64,000 nucleotides of DNA from Akebia trifoliata (lineage: Eukaryota > Streptophyta > Magnoliopsida > Ranunculales > Lardizabalaceae). Each line of letters begins with the position of its first letter. Within the stretch, counting starts at the first letter, position 1. Shown here one piece after another: positions 10,901 through 21,787 of the stretch. Both the position numbers and the translations under genes were made by a program. Under the pieces are notes generated by a model that did not search any database, had not been told where the DNA came from, and worked only from the letters and a program-made list of their open reading frames with translations. The stretch is taken from the NCBI GenBank assembly GCA_017979445.1, contig CM030718.1:27771021-27835020 (forward strand). The letters are read 5' to 3'.

Positions 10901-13900
10901 TTGTTCTCAAAGAACTATTTAAACTAACTAGAGTAGATGGGGAACCTTCTCTCACTGAGCTAACCCTCAAGTTCTTTGACGTGCTGCTACCACTGAGGAG
11001 AGAAATTTTCAGTTATATTGACAATATATTTGGTGAGATTGATCATCTACTTGGCCTGTTTTGATAAAGCTTCACTTGTATTTTAAAAGAAGAATCAAGA
11101 TGGGTGGCACCAAAAGATGATGTGGACTTAGATCATAAACATTGGCCTGCTCCAATTGAAGAAAGACGGCTGGTACACACAGTCACAGAGCTTTGAGAGG
11201 TAGGAGTTGGGTTTAAGAAGAGAAAGGATTGCGAACTTCTTGATATAAAATTTAAGGAGGGTGTGGTCGAAATCCCACCTTTAATTGTAATTGGTTATAC
11301 AATCCCTCTCTTCCTAAACCTTTTGGGGATTTGGAGAGGGATCGGAAAATTGATTGGCAAATTTTGGGTGTGGGATCGACATGCAAAAAACTGCATTTTT
11401 TTGTGTGTGAATATCCACTCTTCAAAAATTCTAAGCACACCTACATGGAATGGGCCAACTCAGTCAATTGAGATGACTTGGTTGTCTGAGTCAACTTGGT
11501 CACTAAGTAAACTCGTTTGACCAAGTCTACTCTGACACCGAGTCGAGTCGCTAGACTGAGTTGACTCTGCATGATGGGTCAAATCGACCCGAGTTTATTC
11601 ATTTGACCGAGTTAACTCGTTGAGTTGATTCAAAAGACTGTCAACACGAACGCTGAATCGACTCGGACAACTGAGTCAACTCTGTGAGTTGAGTTGACTC
11701 GGTGAAACACCTTGTTTTACTAGTGAGGGCATCCTTTTAGAACATGGAAAAGTTGTACATTTGACCGCTTGGCCATAGACAACTTGAATAATGACGAACA
11801 TGCACGAAAGTGTGAAAAAACAATTAATGGCTAAAATTTTACTAACATTCCTATACTCGGTGACTTTTCCACATAATAGTGAGCAACAAAGAAGATTTGC
11901 AATTGCAATTGCATGAAGAATTGTTGACCTCAAGAATTGAATCATAAATTATAAGAATTGGTAATGATAAGAATGTGCACTATTTATTTTTTTTGTTTAA
12001 ATATCCAATTTGATGATTATGTTGTAGCATTTGCATGTAATGTAATCAGTTGTGTAGATGGGCTAAAATGTAGAAAGGCTCAGGTTAAAGAATCGGATGG
12101 CAAATCTGCTTCAATGACAATCTGCAGATTATCGAGGAGGCTAGTTTTAGAGTTTTTGGGATTCAATGCAATAGTAGTATGTTCATCCTGCTCTTGCGGC
12201 TCCAAAGCCAAGGTTGAAGGACCCTAAAGTAATCAGGTGAGATCTAATATGTGGTTTTTTGGTTGTTGGAAGTCTCAAAATTAAAGGAACAAATGAATAC
12301 GTTAAGCTTCCTTGTTCTTGGATGAAAGTCTCAAGTAGCTTAAAGGAACAAATGAATACGTTAAGCTTCCCTGTTCTTGGATGAAAATGAGGTTAGTTCT
12401 ATTCTATGTACTTACTATTCAAATTCAAAGAAAGAAACACCAGAAGGTACAAGAAGAAAAGACCAAGATAATTCTGTGAAGTAAGGAGGCAAGAACACGG
12501 ACTGGATTAATTGAATAAACAACCTCAGCTTTGGAAACTATATAATTTTTTCTAAACACCATTAGTTGGTGGGGACACCCCATTGGCCCATTGTATACTA
12601 ATCATAATGCGTTCCTCTTAATAGATCATACGGAGATTGAAGGAGGTTCTGATTGGCATGAGGCTTGGAGGTAAGCTCTGTAGTCACGGGTGGGTTTCAG
12701 GATTTTCATAACAACTATCATATTATGATACTATGAAAACTAGACGGGGAAAAAAAATACAACATATCCTCAAAAAAATACAACATGTCCACTAGAATGT
12801 AAACCTTTTTAATGCCTCTTTGAGTGAGGTGTATCTCTTTTGGGAGATACATGGAGAACTTAGAGCTAAATGATTACTACAATAAATAACACTCGGCCAG
12901 CCATGCCACACCTGATAAGGAAAGTCTGATAGAGAAACACTGCTTAATATACAGTATCAGGATTCTACTTAGTTATGACATGGCACAAGAACAAATGAAC
13001 AACACACCTCAGTTGGTTGCCGCTTTGAGCTCCTTTGGAGGGCATTCTGATAAACAAAAAAGAATTCAAAATTTCAGTTTCACGGCTTAAAAAATAAAAG
13101 GTACAGATCCAAACACCAATAGTAGAACCACACAAGGCACATAATATTTAAAATGATGATTACAACATGTCAACAATTAACAATTGGCCCAAGACAATGC
13201 TGTTGTACGGTATTGATACGAAGTGTCAGACACTATCCCCCACCCAAAAAAAAACAAAGAATCTGATACGCTGACACATCCATACAGTTTATTCCATAGG
13301 TTGAGAAATGCATTTGTGAATTGCTTTAGTTCATATAAAGCATAAAATAAAGACAATTGTATTTAAATCAGTTTATATACATTAAATTCATATTAACATT
13401 TTCTATATCTATACTACAGCGCGAGCCAACGATTCCACGTTCTCCTTCCTAAATGGCACTCTGAGCATCTTTTTGCCCCCTCAGCATTTACAAGACAAGT
13501 TGTTCTCTGCTTAATAACCAACTCAACACCAGATAAAAGAGGCATTTCAGGCTTTTTAACCACTCGAAAACCAAGATATCGACATCTTTCATAACCACCA
13601 TTTCCCTTTCCCATTTTACTCTCCATCTTCACTAAAATTTAACGGACAATGTCCCCAGGTTTCTTTCCATCCATCCTAAAATCTATTGACCCCTATCTTT
13701 AATCTGAAATTCAATTCTAAAAAATTAAATGATAAAAGATATCTGTGTTTAATCCAAAATTAAACTCAAGCTACCCACATCTCTCATAACCACCATGCCT
13801 CTTTCCCATTTTTCTCTCCATCTTCCCTATGTTATCTATGGCTCAATATAATAATAATATACAATGCTTACTGTTAGAGTGCTTTGTCATATGCTCTTGC

Positions 13901-15531
13901 CTGTGAACAACACTTACTATTTAGGAGGGCCACATAATGATATACAATGTTTATGATTTTGAAGGACCCACATTCAGCATGGCTTGAGAAGGCTAGCACG
14001 TGTAAATTCTATGACACTGGAGTGTACTTGCTATAAAGGTTCTAGAAGATAATGAGTACTGTTATTGTGCCTCTGAGAAGAAATAATTCTAACATAACCA
14101 TTTGAATAACATTCCAAACCATTTGAATAATATACCAAAAAGATACTTACACTGGAGGTGGAAAAATTCCAGAGGAATTAGACGTATTTGACCAAGGAGG
14201 TGGTTCAGCCGTGGTTTTCGTGTGGTTCAGAAAGGGATTCTCTCTTGATGCATTTGTGGAAAAGATCTGTTTCCTGTTTTCATGAGCCTTGAGGTTCTGT
14301 CAACAAACAAATATAATTTACTATGATATGGCCAATATGGAAAGAAGATTCTCATTATTCCAGGTGAAACCAACCTCTGTCCTTGTAGTCAATACATCCT
14401 GAAACTGTTTTGTAGTACCCATAAGTCTGCTCTTCAGGTCATCACATATGGTAGTTGCATGAACAACTCTATCCTTAGAAAAGTTCTCATCGGCAATCTC
14501 CAAGTTTTGAAGAGCCGGCAAATCTGCAACTGCCATGTTTAAGGTCGTAATTTCATCCTTTATCAAGGCAGTGAGTTCCTGTATTTCCACAAGTGGATCA
14601 TCGAACATAGACGACCTTTTTGCCACTGTAAATTGATGCGAATGTCAACAGATGCAAAAGAAAATAATATTAAAGCAAGACAATCATGAATATTAAAGCA
14701 AGCATGATCCTATGGTCCAAGCTTCATAAGGAAATCAAGTGAAAAAAAATTTAGCACTTTGTGTTTTGATGGGATTTGTGCATGCTAATTATTCTTGGGG
14801 TTGACTTCAACAGCTTGGGATGGTTGTTATTTTATTGTACTTCATTTTTTTTCTTTTGTTTCGGGTTTGCTTTTCTCTGGGGATGTCTCCAACACCTCCT
14901 CCAGAGCTTCTTATTGTGCTTGCATCATGTCCCTTTTCTTCAATGAATCCATTTTAACTATATATATAACACAACGGTGTGGCCTAATTGTGGGGGACAA
15001 ACGTCTTATCCAACTACAGTGACCCCATTTTATTGATTTCCACAGCCTCCTTCAACTTTATTGTCTTTCCTCTCCTCCTCCCCCACCCCATTTTCTTTTT
15101 CAATAATACCCCTCTAACTTTACTATCTTTCCTCTTTTACCCTTTTAGCCCCAAAATTTGTTAATAGTATCCCTTCAATTTTATTATTTTTCCTCTTTTA
15201 CCCCCTTAAACCCCAAAGAGGATGCTCATGCCGTAGGCACGAGTAAATTCTAGCATATACTAAAACACGACGGTGGGTCCCACTCTCTTTGTCTTAAGAT
15301 TTATATCCCCATAAACAACATATCTCAAGGACAAGTTTTACTTTTTCTCTTCTTCCTCCTTAAAAAAATACCCCTAACTTTATTCTCTTTCTTCTTCTAT
15401 CATTTTCCATTATTACCTTTCCAATTTTACTTTTCCTCTTTTACCCCCTTAACCCCAAAGATTTTTTAATAATACCCCTCCAACTTTATTAGTTTTCCTT
15501 TTTTACCCCTTTAACCCCAAAGAGGATGCTA

Positions 15532-15563
<32 letters not shown>

Positions 15564-16349
15564 GGGTTGGGATCCGGGAACAACATTTTTTACAACGCCC
15601 AGATGCTGTCCATTTTGCAAATTACTTCGAACTTCCAAGATAGAAGAAACAACAAACAATAAGCTCCAAGTCTTCGAATGATGGCCACCAATGAGTATCT
15701 ATCCCTTACATGAATCAAATCTGTTCTTAACTGGTACGTTACTTGTCGGTATAGTATGGCTCTACAGGGTGGACTAAAGGGGGAAGTTTTATCATCTCGG
15801 GTTTCGAAACGGTTAATGGAAACATTAATTAGGTGTTATATCTGTAGAATTATGGAACCATGGGCACTTCAGATCATAGTATAGATCACAATTTCTACTT
15901 ATTTCTAGCTTTGATCATTAAGTATATTTAACCTAGATCTGGCTATTTGCTTATAGAGATCTGAATAATTACTCTAGACGAGTCTCAAATTCTATATCCC
16001 ATACATATAATTAACCCTTCGTCGCCATCATCACATTCAAACATCAGTTCTATATAAATTTGTATATAAAATTAAAGATTTGAAACACTAATTGACCAAA
16101 AGAAGATCGAGACGTACACTTAGCAAGCCTAGATATCTTTTGAGATGCTTCGTGGATCCCCAACCCAATTTTTGATGCCTTTCTTTTGAATTCGGATTGA
16201 GAGAAGATTGCTTCCGCTGCTTTTGATGTCTCTGGATCATTGGCAGTTTCTTTTACGGATCTGATGCCTTCAATCTTCTCCAATCTTTCTGATAACGAAC
16301 GAAATTCAGAAGTTCGATCTCGATAAGAGGAAACGCTAGAGGACGCCAT
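7978..16349 (-). CDS. SYP31: Golgi Qa-SNARE, syntaxin of the SED5/SYP31 type
   Basis: A Sed5-type syntaxin drives vesicle fusion at the cis-Golgi and between ER and Golgi. Six exons join in frame with GT/AG borders: 16349-16118, 14625-14375, 14296-14151, 13046-13008, 9136-8939 and 8137-7978, giving 1026 nt and 341 aa, the usual family length. The N terminus carries YRDRTSEF, matching the short peptide by which Sed5 proteins bind the SM protein Sly1. An N-terminal helical region follows (RLAKLAKRSSMFDDP; TTKQFQDVLTTRTE), then a Pro-rich linker. The SNARE helix spans about residues 248-310 (SQSRAVAL-like start), with the central-layer Gln near 275 in IFTQLATMV. A C-terminal membrane anchor occupies about 320-341 (WLLIKIFAILIFFLMVFVFF). 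Exon 4 is only 39 nt and intron 4 is 3.87 kb. Family assignment is strong; choice between SYP31 and SYP32 is less sure. Confidence 0.93.
8400..8643. mobile_element. MITE of the CACCAACTTTTACTTA family, copy 2 (in syntaxin intron 5)
   Basis: The right end GGGGTGCCAATAGCAGCTCTC and the inverted pair CCCCAACTTTTACTTATT / AATAAGTAAAAGTTGGGG match the element at 997-1586, as does the inner block AAGGATTAAAACACACC. The left end is worn, so the start is approximate. The copy lies in the intron between the last two syntaxin exons. Confidence 0.65.
10811..11325 (+). pseudogene. DUF247 (UPF0481) pseudogene fragment in a syntaxin intron
   Basis: From about 10844 the plus strand reads WMFPTLQRDMIMLENQLPLF and then VLKELFKLT, fitting the highly conserved RDM-LLENQLPFFVLE block of plant DUF247 proteins. 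After a gap, 11187-11290 reads TVTEL, stop, EVGVGFKKRKDCELLDIKF, then KEGVVEIPPL, matching the later AxELxEAGVKF...LLDIKF...G-LEIPPL block. An in-frame TGA, frameshifts and the missing N and C termini show it is dead. It sits antisense inside syntaxin intron 4 and is not part of that gene. Confidence 0.8.
11440..11715. repeat. GAGTCGACTC/TGAGTTGACTC-rich repeat patch
   Basis: For about 270 bp the sequence is built from variants of ACTCAGTC, GAGTCAACT and GAGTTGACTCGG in both orientations, giving many short inverted repeats. Such patches are typical of subterminal regions of plant DNA transposons, but I could not find element ends or a target duplication. Non-coding. Confidence 0.5.
12282..12391. 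repeat. Two-copy tandem repeat of about 57 bp
   Basis: AAAGGAACAAATGAATACG, followed by TTAAGCTTCC and TGTTCTTGGATGAAA, occurs twice in a row with nearly perfect identity. It lies in syntaxin intron 4 and has no coding role. Confidence 0.8.
13583..13832. repeat. Pair of direct repeats about 195 bp apart
   Basis: The block CATAACCACCAT...CTTTCCCATTTT...CTCTCCATCTTC occurs at about 13589-13631 and again at 13786-13825 in the same orientation. It lies in syntaxin intron 3. Probably a local duplication. Confidence 0.55.
15536..15564. repeat. (TA)n microsatellite
   Basis: A short TA dinucleotide run lies in syntaxin intron 1. It is followed by GGGTTGGGATCCGGGAACAA, which may mark the end of a repeat. 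Confidence 0.8.
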
Positions 16350-16799
16350 TAATGGAGAGAGGATTGAATCAAAATCCCTAGAACCTTTAACTAGTCTGTA
16401 GTGTTCGATCGAAACCCTAAAGGAAGTGAATTAGATTGGAGAAGAAAATCGATTTCAGTAAAATTCGGTTTCAAGTTTGGTCATCTTTCGATGTCCATCC
16501 TTTTTATGTAAATGGTGGCGACGTACCTTTCAATTCGCGGGAAAGGAAACATAGGGGGCGTTTGTAACGGATTCTAGAATCCGATTCTGACTCATAAACC
16601 GAACCTAGAATCTGATGCATCGTTTGGTTCAGATAATCGTCCTGATTTTTCATAATCAAAAGCCAAAATCATTCAGAATCATGCAGTTCGAGAAGTGTAA
16701 TTGGATAATTCTTTCCACAAGGTCAGTTTTCAAAAACAGTTTTAGCCCAACAAGATTTTGAATCTTGAAAATCAATTTCTATAATCTGATTTTAAAAAG

Positions 16800-17000
16800 A
16801 GTGCTGATTTTTTAATTCAACTTGACAGGGAAAATCAATAACTTACTGATGTGGCATGGGCAAAGAACCGTAGATTCTCTCCCTTGGGATACACAATCGA
16901 CCTGTCATCTGCTATTGTGTATCCCAAGTGAAAGAATCTACTATTCTTTGTGCATGACACGTTGGAAAAAGGTTTCATTTATAAAAATTGAATCCAACTA
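16800..17000. repeat. Palindromic MITE-like element
   Basis: The pair CTTGGGATACACAA / TTGTGTATCCCAAG forms a near-perfect hairpin core at about 16884-16930. Flanking arms carry GTAGATTCT and AGAATCTAC, with GATGTGGCATG on one side and CATGACACGTTGG on the other. Ends are approximate. Confidence 0.55.
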
Positions 17001-17059
17001 GTTCTACTAAATTAGTATGGATTTTCACCCTTGTTAAGGGTCCTTGGATTCACCTTGTG

Positions 17060-17560
17060 ACATCAAAAAACATGATTAGATGCTTTAGGGTTGTAGAAGA
17101 TAAAATTCTATGAACTTAAAAAAAAAAATATATAATTAAAAAGTTATTTTTCATCGTTGAATTTTAATTTTAAATTTTGGAGTTAAGTAGACGTTTGGGA
17201 GCCATCCATTTAAAAAAAGAATAATGATTTTCTTATTCTAAATTTTTCACTCAATTGACGTGGCAAGTGCACAGAATCATAAATCGTTTATCTTTGTGTA
17301 TCACGAAGAAAAAGATCTATGATTCTGTATACTTGCAACGTCTACCAATTGAAAAGTGTAGAGTAAAAAAATCACAACTCTTTTTTAAACCTTTGACAAA
17401 GTCCAAAAAAATTATTTTTTGAGATCCTTTTGAAATCAATGAACCTTTAGTAAGAGATAAAATCTTACGAAGTAATTAAGGATCATTTGGCTCAAATGAA
17501 TTACCACATTGGTAATCCAACATCAGAATCCTCTAGATTTCATGGAAAAACACATCCATT
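17060..17560. repeat. Older interspersed repeat, copy 1, split by a MITE
   Basis: TAGAAGATAAAATTCTATGA, then TTGAATTTTAATTTTAAA, match 62143-62223 in direct orientation. CTCAAATGAATTACCACATT matches the same copy near 62370 in inverted orientation. At about 17219 the similarity is broken by a palindromic MITE and resumes after 17382, so the MITE came later. Confidence 0.55.
17219..17382. mobile_element. Palindromic MITE (GACGTGGCA core) inserted in an older repeat
   Basis: The left arm runs ATGATTTTC...TTCACTCAATTGACGTGGCA...CAGAATCAT. It is mirrored by ATGATTCTG...TTGCAACGTC...CAATTGAAAAGTG...AAAATCAC on the right. The homologous repeat at 62250 lacks this block, which gives an independent empty site. 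Non-coding. Confidence 0.65.
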
Positions 17561-18028
17561 TTATTTTATTCAAAAAAATTAGTTATTTTGGGCATGATTA
17601 GAGGTTTTGAAAATGGAAGGTTATGGAACTCTCAAGTTTAAATTATTTTCCACGAAAATTTTCATGATGTGCTCAAACAATGAAAAATGATTTGCCTGTG
17701 CAAATAATTTATTAGGCAATATTTTCCTTGCAATCAAACACGCCCTAAGTTTAAACATAAATATATTTTCGAGGTCTAAATTTTGGTGTCAAACCACTTC
17801 TATTTTGCCTTCTCTAATTAGAACTCATTTGACGATGAAGTTTGTCCTTGTCAATTTCTATTGCTAGCCAAAGCCTAAGTTGCAAGGCTGTCAATGGGCA
17901 TAACTCATTTGAACCCAACATCTCATATGGGGCTAGACTTGGTTTGTTTAACTATAGGGTGGAGTTCGGATTTGGATGATGGACACGCGCTTCGCCACGG
18001 CCCAATAACATATAACAGGGCCTTAAAC

Positions 18029-18667
18029 TAGGCTTGTTAATGGACATTCGAAATCTGAATCCAAATCCGTATTTGAAAAATTGAATATTATCTGAAAATT
18101 TTGGACAGTGGATGCAAATCGGATGATTTTTAATATCCGATAGAATTTTGGATATCGATCTACCAGATTCAATAATATCCGATTTGTTTCATATAAAAGA
18201 GAAATATATATTTTAAGATAAGCAAAGTTTTAATGTCATTTCTTTAGAGTCTTCTCAACTCTTATGGGCATCTTCATCTCATCTCCCTTTTGGGTTATGA
18301 AACCAATCAATTGTTGAACGCAACATCGATCTTCTTTGACGACGACAAATTGCCCAGGTCGGTCTCTCCACCTCTCTTCGTCTCTCTCTCTTCAATAAAA
18401 AACCCTTGATTTTTCATGAAAATGATGTTCTCTTTCTCCCATCTTCAATGGTTAAACCTCACCCGAGAAAATCCTTGAAGAATAGAGCATTTGGGTAATT
18501 TTTGGTCAATCAGAGAAGACCTAGTTCAAAGGCATGTTCTTCGAGTTCGAATCATATATCCGATAAATGAATCGGATTCGAATTCGATTTCTATTTTGTC
18601 ACATCCAATCGGATTTAAATTCGAATATAGGTCTATCCGATTCACTTGCTATCCGTTGACAGCCCTA
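18029..18667. mobile_element. Non-autonomous hAT-like element just upstream of the P0 gene
   Basis: The ends are TAGGCTTGTTAATGG and, on the reverse strand, TAGGGCTGTCAACGG. The flanking 8-bp duplications CCTTAAAC (18021-18028) and CCTTAAGC (18668-18675) match at 7 of 8 positions. The subterminal sequence repeats ATCCGAAT/ATTCGGAT words. A related element lies at 37796-38200. It codes for nothing. Its right end is 127 bp before the P0 TATA box and 336 bp before the ATG, so it may have displaced older promoter sequence. Confidence 0.75.
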
Positions 18668-18675
18668 CCTTAAGC

Positions 18676-19002
18676 ACATATGACCTAATCTGGACCGTTA
18701 AACTTCACACGAAGTAACGACACACCTCAGCCGTTGGATCTAGGTTTTATAAGTTATTTCAGATGAATCATTTCTTATCCCTGCTTCATCTCCTATATAA
18801 GCACCTACGTCTTCCACTGTTGAATAGGGTTTTCAAGTTTCAACACAAGCCTCGGCGAAGAACACGTTCGAGAGGTTAAAGAGACGCCATTGATCGTCCG
18901 CCTTGAGAAGCTCAGCTTCATCTTGGCCCTCGTTTGATTATCTCTTCTTTCGTTTTTAGGGTTTTTTAATAGTTTAGTTTTAACTCAGATTTACAGAGAG
19001 AA
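18676..19002 (+). promoter_or_regulatory. Core promoter and 5' UTR of the P0 gene
   Basis: TATATAA at 18794-18800 is a good TATA box about 200 bp before the ATG. AGGGTTTT at about 18826 and TTAGGGTTTTTT at about 18957 are telo-box-like words (AAACCCTAA on the other strand), common near starts of plant ribosomal protein genes. The ATG at 19003 follows an A-rich, unstructured leader (GAGAGAA). Confidence 0.6.
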
Positions 19003-21787
19003 ATGGCCGTAAAGACATCGAAGGCTGAGAAGAAGATCGCTTACGATCAGAAGCTGTGCCAACTTCTCGATGAATATAGTCAGATCTTGATCGCTGCGGC
19101 AGACAATGTTGGATCGAATCAGTTGCAGAACATTCGACAAGGTTTACGTGGAGATTCGGTTGTTCTCATGGGAAAGAACACCATGATGAAGAGGTCGATC
19201 AGGCTTCATGCTGAGAAAACAGGAAACAATGATTTTCTCAATCTGATTCCCCTCCTTGTGGTTTGTATTAGATCTCTTACTTCGTTTTTACGTTTGAAGT
19301 TCAGATTCTAGGGTTTTAAAATTTAATGGCGAAAATTGGTTAGATTTGGGGGGTGAAATTTGATTTGATTTTATTTTATTCCGAGTAGGGAAATGTTGGT
19401 CTGATTTTCACTAAGGGAGACTTGAAGGAAGTGAGTGAGGAGGTTGCCAAGTACAAGGTTTGTTCATCCGTTCTCTCGTTGCTTTGATTTTAGCTTTTGT
19501 GTTTATTTAAATTTTTTTTTTCCTACTAGTTTTGACCTATTTGCCATATTGAGTTGATATGTATGTTCGAAAGTTTGGTTTGGTTTTGTTTACTTTAATT
19601 GTTTGTGGTTGATGATCATTCTGTAAGTAGCTTACAATTGTTTTTTTTTTTTTTTTTAACACCCTCATAGGATTTTGTATGAAAACCATGGTTTTAAACC
19701 TACCTGAAACACCCTGAATCTTGCCTGTTAATTCTCACCCTATTATGTGATGAGCTGAAGATTGTTCTCCCACTTAAACTTCTTTTTAGTAAGTACTCTC
19801 TAATTTAAACTAAAACAAATAGGATGAATGATTTGAGGATTTGTACCTTAGAACACGCAAATTCTTTTAAGGTTCTTACATTGGGATCTCCCATAAAAAA
19901 TATATGTTGATTAATATGTCTTGTATCCTAATTATTTAAGACATTGATAGTTTCCAAAAATTTGAAAACTCTTTAAATCGCCATCTCAACTTATCTTGAA
20001 ACTTCAAGGTTAAAAAAAAGAAAAAGAAAAAGAAAAAGAAAAAGAAAAAAAGGGTTCCTTCATAGACACTCGCAAGATTCATTTGTATGGTAATGCTATT
20101 CATAAATTTTACTTTAATTAAGCTTTTCTAAGACATTAGGTCATAAAAAACTTTTACTGGAATATCTTATCACCATAGGGAAATAAAAGATAATTCAGAA
20201 AAAGAAAATTAGAAAATCTCCATTGTTTTCATTATATAGATAATTAATTAATATTATTTATAATATATATTAAGTATAAAAAAGGCCTCATTTAGAGTTT
20301 TTGCCTCAGGCCTCAACTTATATCAAGCCGGCCCTGGTTATCAATCATGTAATGGTTTGAAAATGAGACTTATTGCATGGTTAGGATTGTTTACCTGCTG
20401 TTGATTCATCTATGTATGTGATTCAAATGTCAAAAAGGATGAAACATGTCAGGATGAGAGGTCAACACACTTTATATAGTAAAGTGTGGTGTCTGTATGG
20501 TGCACATTTTTTTGATGGGTAATCTGGACTTGGATCTATGACCTCAAACAGTTGCTTTGCAATGTGTCAAACCAACTGAATTATGGGTCTAAGCCTGTGC
20601 ACCTATGGTTAGATGTGGTGTCTTTGCAACTCTCAAAACTGGACCTTTTGTCACTTGGGGACACTCGTCATTTGATGGCACAGTGTCCTGTTCCACATTC
20701 ACAGCATTGTTCATTGGATTTAACTGCAGCGCATTTTTGTTAATTTTTGTGGGTCTATCACAGCAACACTCTTGTCATTCTCTATTTACATTTTTATGTT
20801 GCATTCTTATCAAGTGTTTCGTCTCATTATTCCAACTTAGACTAATTTATCCAATTTCTTTGATTGCCATGATTGTTGTGCAATACTTTATAAAACAATC
20901 TTTTCTCACCCATTGTATTGATTCTCTTTTCCATTTTGAACAGGTTGGAGCTCCTGCTCGTGTCGGACTTGTTGCTCCAACTGATGTCGTCGTCCCACCT
21001 GGCAACACAGGATTGGACCCTTCACAAACTTCCTTTTTTCAGGTTTAGATGCTTTGCTTTCAACGCCATTCTATACCAACTTATATGTAGTTAGGACTTC
21101 TTTGCATCCTTGGATTATTGTTCTAATAAGTTTCTCTATTCAGGTGCTCAACATTCCTACCAAGATTAACAAGGGTACGGTTGAAATTATAACTGCGGTA
21201 GAGCTCATAAAAAAAGGTGACAAGGTGGGATCTTCTGAAGCCGCATTGCTTGCGAAGTTGGGAATAAGGCCATTCTCATATGGTCTTGTTGTTCTGTCTG
21301 CGTACGATAATGGCTCGGTCTTCAGCCCAGAGGTGCTTGATCTCACTGAGGATGATCTGATCGAGAAGTTCGCTATTGGTGTTTCCATGGTTACCTCGCT
21401 CTCACTTGCTATCTCCTATCCTACCCTGGCTGCTGCACCTCACATGTTCATCAACTCCTACAAGAATGTTCTTGCTCTTGCGCTTGTTACTGACTACTCC
21501 TATCCCCAGGCTGACAAAGTGAAGGAATACCTTGAGGTGCCCATGCTCTCCATCATTGAAAACTGACTTTATTTTTTTTATTTTGTTGTTTTTGTCATGT
21601 TTTGTTGCAATTATGATTGATTGGTGATCCAAATTTGCAGGATCCAAGCAAGTTCGCTGCTGTCCTTGCACCAGTTGCTGCTGAGTCTGGTGGTGCATCG
21701 GCTGCTGCTGCTCCTCCCAAGGAAGAAGAGAAGGATGAACCATCAGACGCCTCTGATGATGATATGGGTTTAAGTTTGTTTGATTAA
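19003..21787 (+). CDS. RPP0: 60S acidic ribosomal protein P0 (uL10)
   Basis: P0 is the base of the ribosomal stalk. It binds 28S rRNA and the P1/P2 dimers and helps recruit the GTPase elongation factors. Five exons join in frame: 19003-19260, 19389-19457, 20944-21042, 21144-21536 and 21641-21787, giving 966 nt and 321 aa, the normal length. Visible landmarks are MGKNTMMKR near residue 50, [18 protein letters not shown] across exons 1-2, [20 protein letters not shown] in exon 3, and [13 protein letters not shown] and [13 protein letters not shown] in exon 4. An Ala-rich hinge precedes the acidic tail [14 protein letters not shown]. Most plant P0 tails have Phe where this one has Leu (MGFxLFD), a small oddity in the P-protein signature. 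Intron 2 (1.5 kb) holds a SINE-like repeat. The leader has telo-box words that fit translation-gene regulation. Confidence 0.97.
20515..20612 (-). repeat. tRNA-derived SINE-like element in P0 intron 2
   Basis: On the minus strand it reads AGACCCATAATTCAGTTGG, then TTTGACACATTGCAAAGCAA, nearly identical to the copy at 39238. The A-box-like AATTCAGTTGG is visible, but the B box is worn. Non-coding. Confidence 0.6.

Larger units (their letters stand above)
16350..18028. other. Syntaxin upstream region filled with small repeats
   Basis: This is the left part of the head-to-head region between the syntaxin and P0 genes. The syntaxin promoter and 5' UTR should lie in the first few hundred bases (telo-box-like AAACCCTAA at 16411), but no TATA box is convincing. 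The remainder contains two palindromic MITEs (about 16800-17000 and 17219-17382) inside an older repeat shared with 62105-62400. Confidence 0.5.

Noticed and set aside
12282..12391. CRISPR-like repeat spacing
   Set aside because: Only two adjacent units with no spacers, in a plant nuclear intron.
20280..20340. Possible hAT end CAGGGCCGGCTTG (minus strand) in P0 intron 2
   Set aside because: One-sided; no partner terminus or duplication found.
21402..21743. 113-codon minus-strand frame across P0 exons 4 and 5
   Set aside because: Gln/His-rich product from reading the Ala-rich P0 hinge backwards, and it crosses a real intron.
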